64,000 nt of DNA from assembly GCA_903813345.2 (NCBI GenBank), contig CAIIXF020000007.1, positions 5,709,730-5,773,729 on the forward strand, read 5' to 3'. This DNA comes from Owenia fusiformis. Its lineage: Eukaryota; Annelida; Polychaeta; Sabellida; Oweniidae. The position numbers and the translations under genes were made by a program. Shown here piece after piece: positions 11,290 through 23,119 of the stretch (position 1 is the stretch's first letter; each line of letters begins with the position of its first letter). The notes under the pieces are model-generated. The model saw only the letters and a list, made by a program, of their open reading frames with translations, was not told the origin of the DNA and made no database searches.

Positions 11290-12829
11290 TCTGGGCTCAG
11301 CCTTGCACGCTGGGCACTGATAGCAGATCTTTGCCAGGTCTCATTGCCCGAGCCACTTCATCATCTTCATCATCACCCTCATCATCTGTACCATCAAGTT
11401 TGTTTATTTCCCGTTTGAGATTCTTCCTCAGTTGAGCTTGAAGTGGGGCAATCAGAGAAATTGTTGGCATGCTTTCATCACACTGGATTATTGTGATCTT
11501 CTTCAATGGTTTCAAAATGTTCATGATGATAATTGCATTGTTGATATCTTTTTCAGTGAGTTTTGACAGTTTGCTTTTTTCATTTCAGGCGCTTTCAAGA
11601 TTGAGTGGATTGCAGGGTATTGTTCTATATATCTTTCGATCATATCAAAAGAAGAATTCCACCTTGTTGTAACCTCTTGAATGAGCTTGTGATTGGGAAG
11701 GCCCAGTTCTTCTTGTTTCAGTCTCAGTTTTTCTGCTGCCGTACTAGATTTGTGGAAGTGTTGCACTATGGGTTTGATTTTCTTTAACAGCTCTGAAACT
11801 GTTTCAAAGATTTCTGACATGCAAGATTGATCACATGGGCATAGCATGCTATGAGGGGTTCCACATGATCTGCCTCTCTGCCAGCTACCAGCATGTTGTT
11901 GGCACTATCACTGGTCGCTGGTACTCTGTTGTACCACATAGGGATTTTCCATCTCGAAATAGCCAAATCCAACTTGCTTGCAATATTAGCTCCAGTGTGA
12001 GACTGGACCATCTTGGTGGTTTGTAGAACATAGGATTTCAGCAACCAGTCTTCAGTTATTAAGTGCACAGTTACGGTCAGATAGGACTCTGTTGCGAGAC
12101 TGGTCCAATCATCAGTGGTAATAGCAGCTGCCTGAAAAGCTTTGACATCAGCTTGAACTTTATTTCTTGTATCATCATACAGTCTCGGAATAACTTTCTC
12201 ACTGAAGTGCGTAGCTCCAGGTACTTTATAAGTAGAGTCCAACAACTTGCAAAACTCTCGAAACGATTCTTGTTCAACTTAAGAATATGGAAGCATGGCC
12301 TTGGCAAGAGGCCGCCCTGAAAGAGAAATAAAACTGACTAATTTTGGACTGAGTATTTCAGTGTGTCATAAGACTACAGCTGTCATAACAACAAAAAATG
12401 TGATAAATTACAAAAGGTTACAATAAGATAAGTTACAATGATAATGCTGAAAGAGAATTTTATGGAAGAAATCGAAGGGGTAAGAGTGGCTTACCAAGGG
12501 CCTTGGTTAGTTTTTGGGCTCTTATGGATGTATCAGGCATGGCACTCTTAAAGTAAGTGTTGGCTGACTTTGTTAACTTTGGAACTGTAGGGTTTAGTAA
12601 CAGTGTCACTAGTTGCAGAATTATCGGCAATATGAGTTATGTTATGTTTTCTCTCAAGATGCACCTGCATGTTGGTCGTTTGACCTGAATAAGTCATGAG
12701 AAATTTACAAATCTTGCAGCACGATTTCTTGTCGTCAGTCGCCTTAACACCATTCCCCTCATGAACGTTGGGTGGCCGAATGATTTCCATACCCCCCGAT
12801 TTACGCGTTGGAGGTATATTTATATTCAT
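11290..12829 (-). pseudogene. ZBED-type hAT transposase pseudogene with an intron
   Basis: Exon 1 (12829 to about 12490) encodes a BED zinc finger (CCKICKFL, then VHLERKHN), then T.SAMPDTSIRAQKLTKAL. A donor GTAAGC follows, and an acceptor ..TTTCTCTTTCAG near 12319 leads into GRPLAKAMLPYS. Exon 2 runs to 11290 with hAT landmarks: VIPRLYDDTRNKV, AAITTDDWTSLA, HVINLACQKS, and VTTRWNSSFDMIERY (the TRWNS motif of the catalytic region). Decay is plain: one frameshift in exon 1 after the BED domain, an in-frame TAA after LPYS, and two further frameshifts in exon 2 (after CQKS and near KKANCQN). The C-terminal dimerisation domain is not seen. Its TIRs were not found. Related to ZBED1/ZBED4-like proteins. 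Confidence 0.85.
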
Positions 12830-14347
12830 TTTGTTGAATTATGCAAAAATATGCGATGGATTTAATGCTAGAAATTGAATGAAATGATGGCTTCAGTGCC
12901 ATGAATGTGGCAGTTGAACTCGTAGTCAGAAAAAACAGTTACCGTTAATAGCTGTTGTTTCGAAATGATATAACATATATTCTTGTGATATATATAACTG
13001 AACAAAGACACGGCATAGGTGCAGTGAGATAAACCTCCGGATCATTGTCCGCAAAATACACCCCATTGCTGAGCTTCCGCTAAAAGGTTTTGTACGTAGA
13101 ACTATGATTTCTTTTAATTTTGTCATTATTTTAATAAGGAACTGTTCCAGTAACACATATTCATTCCAGGTTAATCTTTAAAACTATAAATCAATGGCTG
13201 AGTTGGCATTTAAGTAAGTGGGGATTTTTGTCTTTTATGCAACTTTATGCGCTTGTGTGTGGATTATGAGGGCCAAGGTAAAATATGCGGAACTATGCTG
13301 CGGGCGTGTAATCGCATAAAACTGAGGGGACAGATTTTCGTCGCTAATTCAGTTTTAAATCAACATTGAATCACATGATTTATTTTGTATTAATGACTGC
13401 TTATATTCCAATGTACATTTAATATATTGTAACTCTAAAGGAACACTCGATTGGGTCATTGAATTTCAAGTCAGAGATGGATAGTTTGCTTTGTTTATGC
13501 AGGTCAACCTGATAACGTTTTGATTGGTCAATCAGCCTGAAGTCACACGTTGTGTCAAAAGAGATCTTGTCAATCAATAAGGTTTCGCGATACCCCTGAC
13601 AGCGTAGGTATTATGGAAATCTTGAAACCGTTGAATAGCTTAGCATAATATCAGCGGAGATGTATTGGATTGTACAAGGAGGTAATACTTCAAGATCAGA
13701 TAAGTAAAAAAATACCGACTTGGGCAAGGCTAAGATTGCAGTATCAAAGTGATAAAAAGTTCAGAAATGGGGGGGTCTATGATGGCTTTTTCTGTCAAGA
13801 AAGAGTTTGCCAGTGCACTTTTCAGAGATGAGATGACTGAGGGAGTGTTATGTTTATGAAGGCCCATGGTGGTTGACCCTACTGTGTGTACCATAACAAT
13901 GACATTCTCCATACCTGCCCTATGCAATAGATCATTTATCTCATGGCTGGCCCCACCATACCTTCATCAGCTGTCAATCTTCATCAATCCTTTCTGGGCT
14001 TTGCTGAAAAATACAAATCATTAAGTTTCAAGTTTTACCACATGATATGCTGAAGGATGTAGGAGTTGTTTAAGACATTGGCACTGAACTCACAATATTT
14101 TCACTTGGCACCTTTTGAGGTGATCCCAGCTATGGCATTAATGGTTGAGAAATAGGGATCGAAACCAGCCATAGTTTTCTCCCGATGACCATTGTGAATT
14201 ATTGTGTTTTATGGATTATGGCGACGGCTTTTGTGAATGGATGTTGACCCTTTGAAATGCCTATGGACTTGGAGACTGGATTTATCTATCCCACATCATT
14301 TAAGACTGAATGCTCTATCTTGTATGAGTACAACTATTTTTGAGGTT
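12830..14347. other. no gene recognised
   Basis: AT-rich sequence with only short frames. A minus-strand 65-codon frame at 13730-13927 has no recognised motif. Confidence 0.35.
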
Positions 14348-14515
14348 ATGAGTATTGGTTATCAATTTCTAATTTTTTCTTCAACATGTATTGTAATGAC
14401 TTCAGTATGAATGAAATGGTCTTCTGGTCTTGGATTGTGATATTGGTTCTTGAATGGCGGGGGAAAGGGGTTATTAGACATCTTTTCATGTTAGATCATG
14501 GTTTTGGGCTATATT
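14348..14515. repeat. dispersed repeat, copy B
   Basis: Second copy of the 10137-10318 repeat, same strand. It shares the start TATCAATTTCTAATTTTTTC and the end GGTTTTGGGCTATAT. No gene lies between the copies other than the hAT pseudogene, so they could be ends of one composite element, but no target duplication was found. Confidence 0.7.
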
Positions 14516-14594
14516 TGGATTAGTAGCACCAACCTTCTAGTGAAGGTAGGTGCTACTAATCCATTCGAGTCGTATAACTTATCCTGGACCAGCT

Positions 14595-15320
14595 TCACTG
14601 TTTTGGGATTGGATTGGTAGCTTGAGACTTGAGCATTTTGAAGTTGGAGAACTGAGCATCCCTTCTCAGCTGGGTCTCCCTGGGTAACTGCCTAGCAACG
14701 CTAATATTTGATCCTTTAAGATTGTGGACATTTTTAAAGATCGATTCCACACTTGATCTGTCACTAAACTTAACCACCATCGGCGGGAAATATTTCCATG
14801 TTTACCTATTGGATGGGCAATGTCTATGCAAATAGACATCAGGTTTTCACTGCAGCTATAGATTATCTCCATGCTATAGATCATCTCCCTAGGAATTTTC
14901 AAGTGGTTTATTAGCGTAGTTTTTTCTATCAGCGATTCATAATATCTAGGCATTCTGTTAGCTGACTGTTTGATGTTTTAGAAGATTAAGTTCATTTTCA
15001 TAGATTTGAAGCGCAAATCATTAAGATCATCATTAAATTGACAGTTGCAACGAAATTTGCATTTGATGTTTCCAGGTGCTTAATCCTGTCCTCAAGCTCA
15101 CTGGTCATTGAAACTTGCTCATCAAGTTTTTTGTTCACTTCACAGAGAGTAGCATTGTTTTTCTCAACAGTAGCTAGAATAGTTTGTAGGACATCATTTT
15201 TCTGTTTAGATATTTTTGATACAGGGCTGTACTCAGATGATGATTTAGAGTCACTTGTTGATGATCTAGCATGTTTAACTCAAGAGAATAGGCTCATCTT
15301 AGTTATCTTGTTATGAGAGT
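14595..15320 (-). pseudogene. L1-type LINE ORF1 remnant
   Basis: On the minus strand, 15310-15000 gives a heptad-rich coiled coil (QKNDVLQTILATVEKNN, then LCEVNKKLDEQVSMTSELED). It is followed by LNDLRFKSMKMNLIF, which matches the start of the L1 ORF1p RRM domain (SRSMRDNLIFYGI type). Further on, RPMVV-like KFSDRSSVESIFKNVHNLKG and SNISVARQLPRETQLRR match the ORF1p C-terminal domain. The blocks are in different frames, so the gene is dead with at least two frameshifts. No ORF2 is seen nearby. The order coiled coil, RRM, CTD is the family order. Confidence 0.7.
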
Positions 15321-15848
15321 TTATACACAATGACAGGTCCCTCAAGGGAATATTTCTTTGTTGAAAATATTCAAAGTTTTACCTCCATATATCTCCTTTG
15401 TTTTTAGTTCAGCTTGCTATATATCCATATATGTCAAGCATTTATTTATCCAAAGCAAGTCAAATGTTATGTTATCCTATCTATTTCATGGCAAGTTTTC
15501 TTGAGCAGGTCTTTGAATTTTACTTTTTATTTTTGCTTTCTCATCAATTTTGCAGCATAAAATAAAACAAACACATGTGAAAAAATGCTTATTCGAAGCT
15601 GTGTTAACTGCTTTAATTATATAGCTCTCCCTTTCCATGGGATATAAACAATTCATTTATATTCTGTGGTGTGTTCTTCTCACAAAAAAAGAAACAAACA
15701 AATCTTCCCAGTTCTGTAGGTGTAAACAAGTAAGGCAACCAAAGAACAATTTAGTATATTGTCAATTCATTTAGTCAATTGTGTTGAAAATGATGCATGT
15801 ACATTTTTCTGTTTCAGATTTGAAAAATATGTACTTGGTCCTGCGCCC

Positions 15849-16712
15849 TTACAATACCCAGGGAGAGGGCTCGGTCACGGTAACATCCTCCTGCTGGAAC
15901 GTAAGGCCTTCATTTTCTTCTGTGTTATCTTCTGTGGATGTGCCAGTGACTGGAACTTTCTTTTTCTCCTCTTTGGACTTCTTTTTCAAGGGGGATATGG
16001 CTTTTGGAAGCTTCAAATTGTCCAGTACCTTTGTAACTGATTCTTCTTTTGCGGGCTGGGTAGATATAAACTCAACCAGTGGTTTATCTAGGGATTCATC
16101 TTCCTTGATGGCAATGCCTTCCCCTTCATCGGATTCATCTGTCTTACTCTCACGCCTTGGTATCTTGGGAGGTTGAGGAGGTTTCTGGTCAGTAGTAGAT
16201 GTTCTCTTTGGTGCTACTACTGGTGTACGTGAATGGGTCCTTTCTAGGGGGCCTACTTGTTAAGCTGGTCCTGTAGATTTGGCTGTAGGTTCCACCTGGG
16301 GGGTCCTAGACATGGGCCTTAATCGGGCGCATTCAACGATTCCGTCGTTGTCTGGGGGAAGAAGTTCAAGCCTGTTGCTGGTGTTCACATACCCTGGATA
16401 TTCTATTCCGGTTACAAACGGAAACTCTAATGCCTCAATTTTGGGAGTGGATATCCAATGGGGTAATCCTAGTCCACTTTAGTGCTGTTTTAGGTCACAT
16501 TTTACCTTAAATACTACGGAACAGTCTTTGATCAGACACACATACATTGAGCTTGCTGGCTCATGTTCCAGCCAGACATGTTTAACCAGCAATGCAGTGT
16601 CTGTGCTCGCAGCACATTGCCTACAATTTCGGACATTGGGGAACTTGGCCAAAGCCATGGTTCTATTGTTCTTTCTCGCTGTCTACTTAGTGCGAGCCAT
16701 ATACAATCTGAA
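15849..16712 (-). pseudogene. histone-H3-tail-mimic zinc-finger protein, copy 1 (longest)
   Basis: A minus-strand exon begins after a good acceptor (..TTACCTGTTTCAG, exon from 16712). The ATG at 16700 starts a single 284-codon frame ending at 15849. It opens MARTK, a TAG, then TARKNN, i.e. the first ten residues of histone H3 (ARTKQTARK) except for CAG-to-TAG at Q5. Two C2H2-like fingers follow: CRQC..ALLVKHVWLEH, then CLIKDCSVVFKVKCDLKQH. The rest is a Pro/Lys/Glu-rich, low-complexity tail (KPPQPPKIPRRESKTDESDE). Three in-frame stops (codon 6, after KQH, after GPA) but no frameshift argue for a recent pseudogene. Function unknown; the tail could bind H3-reading proteins. It lies on the same strand as, and upstream of, the LINE ORF1 remnant. 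Confidence 0.6.
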
Positions 16713-17321
16713 ACAGGTAAGACAGGTGTGAGATTTATATACTGGAAGGATACTCTCTTTTGTGACATCACATTATTTATACATTATATTTCAATAATAT
16801 TATAAATCTTCTATAAGAGTAGTATATACTCACGTTTTTATGCCCCAATCGACCCCTGGTATCAGCCAACAATCTCTTATTTTCGGGACGCAATTAATGT
16901 GTGTGCAGACTTTCTCAACTCAAGCCAAAAAAACACCGATAAATCATTCCCTAACGTGAGAACATAACAATCTCAAAAAACGGACAATTCAAGCTCTCAT
17001 ATTTACTTCTATAATACCTAGTGTTTATATATATGTAAATATACATTTTACATTTGATTTGCACTCCCGTGCCTTTCGTAAGTTTTAATTTTTAAATTTA
17101 AATATAAACAAAATATATATTAACATACATTGGCCATTAGAGTCCTTATCATCTTTTTGTAAGTCGGATGTAGGAGGGTTGCTAAAAAACTAAACTATAC
17201 TGCTCGTCATTTGCTATTGATACAGTTGAGAAATGGTTTGAAATGTGTAATACATTTAATTTAAAACTAAAAATACATCTTGATTCGTAAGATAGTTACA
17301 TACTATTTCATGAATTTCCCT

Positions 17322-17618
17322 GAACGGAAACTCTAATGCCTCAATTTTGGGAGTGGATATCCAATGGGGTAATCCTAGTCCACTTTAGTGCTGTTTTAGG
17401 TCACATTTTACCTTAAATACTACGGAACAGTCTTTGATCAGACACAAATACATTGAGCTTGCTGGCTCATGTTCCAGCCAAACATGTTTAACCAGCAATG
17501 CAGTGTCTGTGCTCGCAGCACATTGCCTACAATTTCGGACATTGGGGAACTTGGCCAAAGCCATGGTACTATTGTTCTTTCTCGCTGTCTACTTAGTGCG
17601 AGCCATATACAATCTGAA
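17322..17618 (-). pseudogene. H3-mimic exon, copy 2
   Basis: ATG at 17606 after the same TTACCTGTTTCAG acceptor. It reads MARTK, TAG, TARKNNSTMALAKFPNV, then the two finger motifs with a stop after KQH, as in copy 1. It ends at the tandem junction near 17322, so it lacks the 3' coding region. Confidence 0.55.
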
Positions 17619-18225
17619 ACAGGTAAGACAGGTGTGAGATTTATATAATGGAAGGATACTCTCTTTTGTGACATCACATTATTTATACATTATATTTCAA
17701 TAATATTATAAATCTTCTATAAGAGTAGTATATACTCACGTTTTTATGCCCCAATCGACCCCTGGTATCAGCCAACAATCTCTTATTTTCGGGAGACAAT
17801 TAATGTGTGTGCAGACTGTCTCAACTCAAGCCAAAAAAACACAGATAAATCATTCCCTAAAGTGAGAACATAACAATCTCAAAAAACGGACAATTCAAGC
17901 TCTCATATTTACTTCTATAATACCTAGTGTTTATATATATATAAATATACATTTTACATTTGATTTGCACTCCCGTGCCTTTCGTAAGTTTTAATTTTTA
18001 AATTTAAATATAAACAAAATATATATTAACATACATTGGCCATTAGAGTCCTTATCATCTTTTTGTAAGTCGGATGTAGAAGGGTTGCTAAAAAACTAAA
18101 CTATACTGCTCGTCATTTGCTATTGATACAGTTGAGAAATGGTTTGAAATGTGTAATACATTTAATTTAAAACTAAAAATACATCTTGATTCGTAAGATA
18201 GTTACATACTATTTCGTGAATTTCC

Positions 18226-18544
18226 CTGGATATTCTATTCTGGTTACAAACGGAAACTCTAATGCCTCAATTTTGGGAGTGGATATCCAATGGGGTAATC
18301 CTAGTCCACTTAAGTGCTGTTTTAGGTCACATTTTACCTTAAATACTACGGAACAGTCTTTGATCAGACACACATACATTGAGCTTGCTGGCTCATGTTC
18401 CAGCCAGACATGTTTAACCAGCAATGCAATGTCTGTGCTCGCAGCACATTGCCTATAATTTCGGACAGTGGGCAACTTTGCCAAATCCATGGTACTATTG
18501 TTCTTTCTTGCTGTCTGCTTAGCGCAAGCCATATACAATCTGAA
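18226..18544 (-). pseudogene. H3-mimic exon, copy 3, frame open
   Basis: ATG at 18532. It reads MACAKQTARKNNSTMDLAKL, then C2H2-like fingers (CAASTDIALLVKHVWLEH, then CLIKDCSVVFKVKCDLKQHL). Here codon 6 is CAG (Q) and the codon after KQH is TTA (L), so the frame stays open for ~109 codons to the tandem junction. R2 and T3 of the H3 tail have changed to C and A. Comparing copies suggests the ancestral start was MARTKQTARKNNSTM. Confidence 0.55.
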
Positions 18545-19019
18545 ACGGGTAAGACAAGTGTGAGTTTTATATACTGGAAGGATACCCTGTTTCGTGACAT
18601 CACAAGCAAAATTCTACAGAAACCCTTTATGAAGTCAAACCCTTCTGTGATGTTTTATGCCTAGCATGGCTTCCAACATTTTCTGATCTGATTTAAACGT
18701 AACCAAGATCTTTATTATTGAAATGAATGCCATTATTTATACATTATATTTCAATAATATTATAAATCTTCTATAAGAGTAGTATATACTCACATTTTTA
18801 TGCCCCAATCGACCTCTGGTATCAGCCAACAATCTCTTATTTTCGCGAGACAATTAATGTGTGTGCAAACTGTCTCAACTCAAGCCAAAAAAACACCGCT
18901 AAATCATTCCCCAAAGTGAGAACATAACAAACTCAAAAACAGACAATTCAAGCTCTCATATTTATTACTTCATAATACCTAGTGTTTATATATATATATA
19001 TACATTTTGCATTTGATTT

Positions 19020-19388
19020 GCATCATATCATAGCATTACATAAAACAACAATTGCCATCCTGACTCTATGGTTCTTATTTACAACATACTTCTAATCTAA
19101 CTGCAAGACAGGCTTCTTTTTTATATAACTATTTTCTGGTGATCATTTTACACTGAAAAATTGATCACTCTAAGGGAGTGATCACGAATATCAGTGGAAT
19201 ATCAGTGGAGGTACAACAGCACCTTCAAACTGAGGACATGATGGTCTGGCACCGTGACCTTAGCAGCCCCATGTGCTGCACTACTTTTTAAATTTAAACT
19301 CTTGTTTCATCTTCCCCTGTCTCAGGTGGTTCCAACATGAGGGAAAGAGGTATCTCTACCTCATGTCCCAAAGTGAGTAAGTTTGGTG
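19020..19388. other. no gene recognised
   Basis: Contains a short hairpin TTGATCACT..AGTGATCA near 19160-19185 and otherwise unremarkable AT-rich sequence. Confidence 0.35.
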
Positions 19389-20015
19389 TTACTCCAGTTG
19401 TATCATGTGGAGTTGCTCTATAGGCCATAGTGACAAAGGGAATTTGTAGATCCAAACAGCCTGGTCAGAACGGATTATCTCAGTAAGAGTCTGAACTAGG
19501 CTTTTATTGAACCTCTCAACCATGCCATCCAAAGTTGCATGATACAGGATCGTTGAAGCCCTTGTTTTCTTTGGAGGATTCCTCTGAGAAGAACATTGTT
19601 TACATTGTGCAACACAGAGCTTGACATCCATTGACATGTTTGGCCAATAATAGCGTTTATTCAATCTGGCTATAGTTTTTTTGATTCCGAAATGTGCAGA
19701 GATAATTGAGCCACGTGCCTCATTTAAAATGCCTTGCTTCATCTTTCTTGGTACAACTAACAGGAACCTCGTTGTACTTGAGTTTTTGTCTGCCCAGATT
19801 TTATACAGAATCTGGTCATTCCGCAGATTAAGTTGTTTCCATTGGGCCAACAACGTTTTTGTTCCTGCTCCTTGATAAGACCAGCTTTCCCATTCTGGTC
19901 TAGTTCTTTCTTTCAGAAATGGTAACAAAGGCTTTATATCTTGACCAACTAATTGCATTTTGAGTACCTCTGCTCGGTTCCACTTGGGACCTAACTCTAT
20001 AGTCAGTAGTTGCAC
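19389..20015 (-). mobile_element. Ty3/Gypsy integrase-region fossil
   Basis: The minus-strand frame holds the H2C2 zinc-binding domain of a Gypsy integrase (H.G..KT..RLNKRYYWPNM, then C..QC..C). It also holds a later integrase-core signature, MVERFNKSLVQTLTEII. Upstream coding (LVVPRKMKQGILNEARG) matches the linker that precedes the zinc domain in this family. Only this part of pol remains and it is broken. No LTRs were found nearby. Confidence 0.85.
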
Positions 20016-20569
20016 AGTCTCAGTTTGTCAATACATCGGAAATGAACCGACTTAGTGAGAACACAAAGTTTTTGTCATGTTTTTTTCCACCGACAAATAT
20101 TTTGATATTAAAAGCCTGTTTTGACAACGTTGAATTTTAACGTTTGAGTTACGTCACATGTTATGTTATGTTATGTTTTCCACACTTACGAACTTTACGG
20201 ACACGTTACAACAACGTTCTTTTTATAACCATCAATAGATGTCTCATGTTTACGTTGCCTTGATGTGTAAAGAACGAAAATGTGCAACGTCTTCTAGGAA
20301 CTTATATGCTACTTATGAGCAACATGACATGGACGTCACTGTTTGCTGGATCGATTATTTTAAAAAGTGCTCTGTCTCGTATAGGGTAAAAATATCGAAC
20401 AGCAGTACCTCGGTAGGCTAAGTCTGTCAAGTTAATTCGCTAAATCAGGGGAAATGTGGAACTTTGAAAGTTGGTAACCCTGCTTGGAACGTTAGGTACC
20501 CGGTCGACCGGGTACCCGGTCACCCGGTTACCCGGTCACCCATTTTTTTTTACACAAACCCACACCCTG
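20016..20569. repeat. gene-free stretch with a short ACCCGGT array
   Basis: At 20497-20541 the motif ACCCGGT is repeated several times in both orientations (GGTACCCGGTCGACCGGGTACC and on), giving a local palindrome followed by a T run. Upstream, TTATG is repeated around 20160-20175. No coding sequence is recognised. Confidence 0.5.
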
Positions 20570-21095
20570 ACTCAAAGTTACCCGAGGGACCCCCCCCCCT
20601 GTTGAGAAAAGGTGGAATGGTAAGCTAATGAGTGCATCTGTAGATTTGCTGTAAGATAGCCAGTTAGAATCTCTCATCCACTTTACTGAACTCTTACGAT
20701 TTTTAGTATTCTTTGGAAAGTTATAAGTTGCCAGCAAATTCTGCCAGTTTGAGGTCAGGAGATTATATTTATCTACGTCATTTGATGTTATTTTGACTGT
20801 CACAGGATCGATATACGTGTCTTGGGGGTTCTATAGGCCTAGGCCTAATGGGCCTTTGAGGGCGCGCCTCGGTTTCTGTATTTACTTCGACATTTAGTCC
20901 TTCTGTTTTTTCTGTAACATTTAGTCCTTCTGTTTGAGGAACATTTACCTCTTGGTTGCTACCACCCGGGTTGGCATTTGCGGGGGTATTTGACACTGTT
21001 GGATCTTCCTTCTTGGCAACTTTAGGAAAAAATGACTCAATTGTAGAGCCACGTTTCATATCCTGAAAATTAAAAACAGACTTGGGGGTTTTCAA
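20570..21095 (-). pseudogene. TTF-type hAT transposase N-terminal remnant
   Basis: Minus strand. MKRGSTIESFFPKVAKKED is the usual N-terminal start of zinc-finger MYM/TTF-type hAT transposases. The second block reads KNRKSSVKWMRDSNWLSYSK then STDALI, matching the TTF-domain core (W......WL.YS...D..) but with its cysteines not evident. The two blocks lie in different frames, so there is at least one frameshift near 20800. The catalytic region is absent. AT-rich flanks give no TIR. Confidence 0.55.
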
Positions 21096-21099
21096 CGGT

Positions 21100-22590
21100 G
21101 AAACTTAAATTTAGGAAGTATTGAAAAAGTACTAAAAACTGAAAATTATGCTGGGCTGGAGTGACAGTGTACATTGATAGGAATATTATACGGTAATATA
21201 AAGTAAAACTATCAAGGAAATGAGATTATACAGTGGTGACGTAGTATACGATTTAAGATAATTGCGTTGGCTCATAAAGATGATTTACACCAGAAATAAT
21301 GAGAAAACTTTACCGAGTCTCTAGCCAATTCTTCCATCTGGAACATCGTGAACTATTGTAAAATCTTCAGCCGTCGTTCAATAAATTTATGTAATATTCT
21401 AAAAATCGTTCTGTTAATATTTCATGAATTGAAATGGTAATGGCTTGTCTTGTTGATGAGATATTAAACGTTTTCATTTAAAATAGACGTCTTCTTGTTC
21501 TCCATTTTGAAAGCATGCCTTTTTTCCGCTATATCGATTTAGTCAAGATGGCGGCTTGTTGTAGAATATTTCTTTCAGTTTTATTTTAATTCTTTTGTGA
21601 ATAAATATCCTGCGAAGTAGACGAATGTATGAACTAGGACTGTGTGTAAAGATCAATGAAGGTGAGTTTATTATGTTAACATCAATAAAAATAAGACGGC
21701 TGGGCAATTTAAAGGCAAATTCAAAACAACAAAGAGTGTCTTATTTATATGCTATCGCCACACTCAGTGGCCATAGAATATGGTAAAGAAAACTCACCAA
21801 ACTACGTTCTGCACTGTCCCATAACTAATTTTGAAAAATGTGCCAAAACAGGAAATTAAATCACTGAACGAAATCTACTTCTGTGAAAAATACTCCATTT
21901 GGCCCGGGAGCACATTATTATGGTTGTCGCTGGGGGTAGAAGGTAAATGTCAGGTAAGATTATTTAGTGTGAGCCAGAAGATACACAAAAATGCAACCAA
22001 ATTGGAAAAATTTAACTTGTCTGGAGTCTTGAAGGGAAGTATAGTCCAGGAAAGATCTCGAAACAAACTATTTTGCTTTACTTTTTTTATTTTTTAAAAC
22101 AATTTATTTTTTGCTCCATCATTTACAATGTAGGGTACGCGACTGCGTACCCTCGCGTATGCCTGGTTACGCGCCTGTTAGATATATGACCAATCTGCCC
22201 ACATTGATAACAATTCATTTGTCTGTTTAGAGGCCTGAAATAGTAAATGAATGACATAACCTTATTTTCCACATGGGGCCTTAAACAGTAAGGAAAAAAT
22301 ACAGAAGAACAATAAATTAGTAATTGCTTGGAAACACTAATAATTTTTTTTATTATTGGGATACAGTTTCATTTATGTATCTTCAAATGGGGAAGTTTCC
22401 CCACAAGAAAGTGATTTCAAACATACTTTATCCAGTTTATTGATGTATACATAACTGTGAAATGACAAAATTGAAGTAAATTAAACACAGTGGGCTATTT
22501 CCTGCTTTTGAAGAGTCGATTTTGCCCCTCTTTGTGCCTTTCTCTACTTCCTGGTTCTTGTGTTTGTTTGGTCTTGATCCTGATTTCTTT
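21100..22590. other. no gene recognised
   Basis: Mostly AT-rich. A small perfect hairpin AGGGTACGC..GCGTACCCT lies near 22133-22155. No convincing frame. Confidence 0.35.
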
Positions 22591-23119
22591 CAATTTCACT
22601 GGTGATCCACTCGATTACGCTGGAACCGTTTCGGTAACAAAATGTCGGAACGTCGAAGGCACAAAATTTTCCTTATTTCACACGTTGTAGCCAGAATTCC
22701 CACGACATTTTTATCACAAACGTGTATCAGTATTATGGGATTCAGAAAATGTAAACCTTTGTGAACAAATAGTCCAGGAGACAACGGAATCGTCGATTTA
22801 ATCCCTCACTTAAGTTACCGAAATTGTATTTCAAAAAACAGTTAAGATTTGCACTTTCAACCCTTACCGTTCATGTAACTTAAGTGAGGAATTAAATCAA
22901 CGATTCTGTTGTCTTCTGAGCTATTTTTTCGCAAACATGTACCTTTTATAAAACATATGATACTGATACACGTTTTTGAGAAAAAATGTTGTGGGGATTC
23001 TGCCTACAACGAGCGAAATAAGCAAAAAAGAAAAATCGTACCTTCGACGTTCCGACATTTTGTTACCGAAACGACCGTTTTGGTAACCAGCGTAATCGAG
23101 CAGATCACCAGTGAAATTG
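22591..23119. mobile_element. foldback MITE, family F1 copy A
   Basis: The whole 529 bp is a long imperfect palindrome. The left end CAATTTCACTGGTGATCCAC is mirrored at the right by GATCACCAGTGAAATTG. Inner arms GGTAACAAAATGTCGGAACG / CGTTCCGACATTTTGTTACC are also mirrored. A second copy sits in a SELENBP1 intron at 55439-55948. No coding capacity. Confidence 0.88.

Larger units (their letters stand above)
16420..19010. repeat. three tandem ~0.9-kb copies of the H3-mimic 5' exon region
   Basis: Units begin near 16420, 17322 and 18243. Corresponding ATGs lie at 16700, 17606 and 18532, giving spacings of 906 and 926 bp. Copies 1 and 2 are nearly identical; copy 3 is more diverged and carries about 130 bp extra at 18604-18733, absent from the others. 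Each unit holds the start of the exon, its splice acceptor and ~500 bp of upstream intron or promoter sequence with a (TA)n stretch. Only copy 1 continues into the long 3' coding part. Confidence 0.85.

Noticed and set aside
20497-20541. ACCCGGT palindrome as a replication origin or operator
   Set aside because: Short simple array next to a T run; no supporting context.
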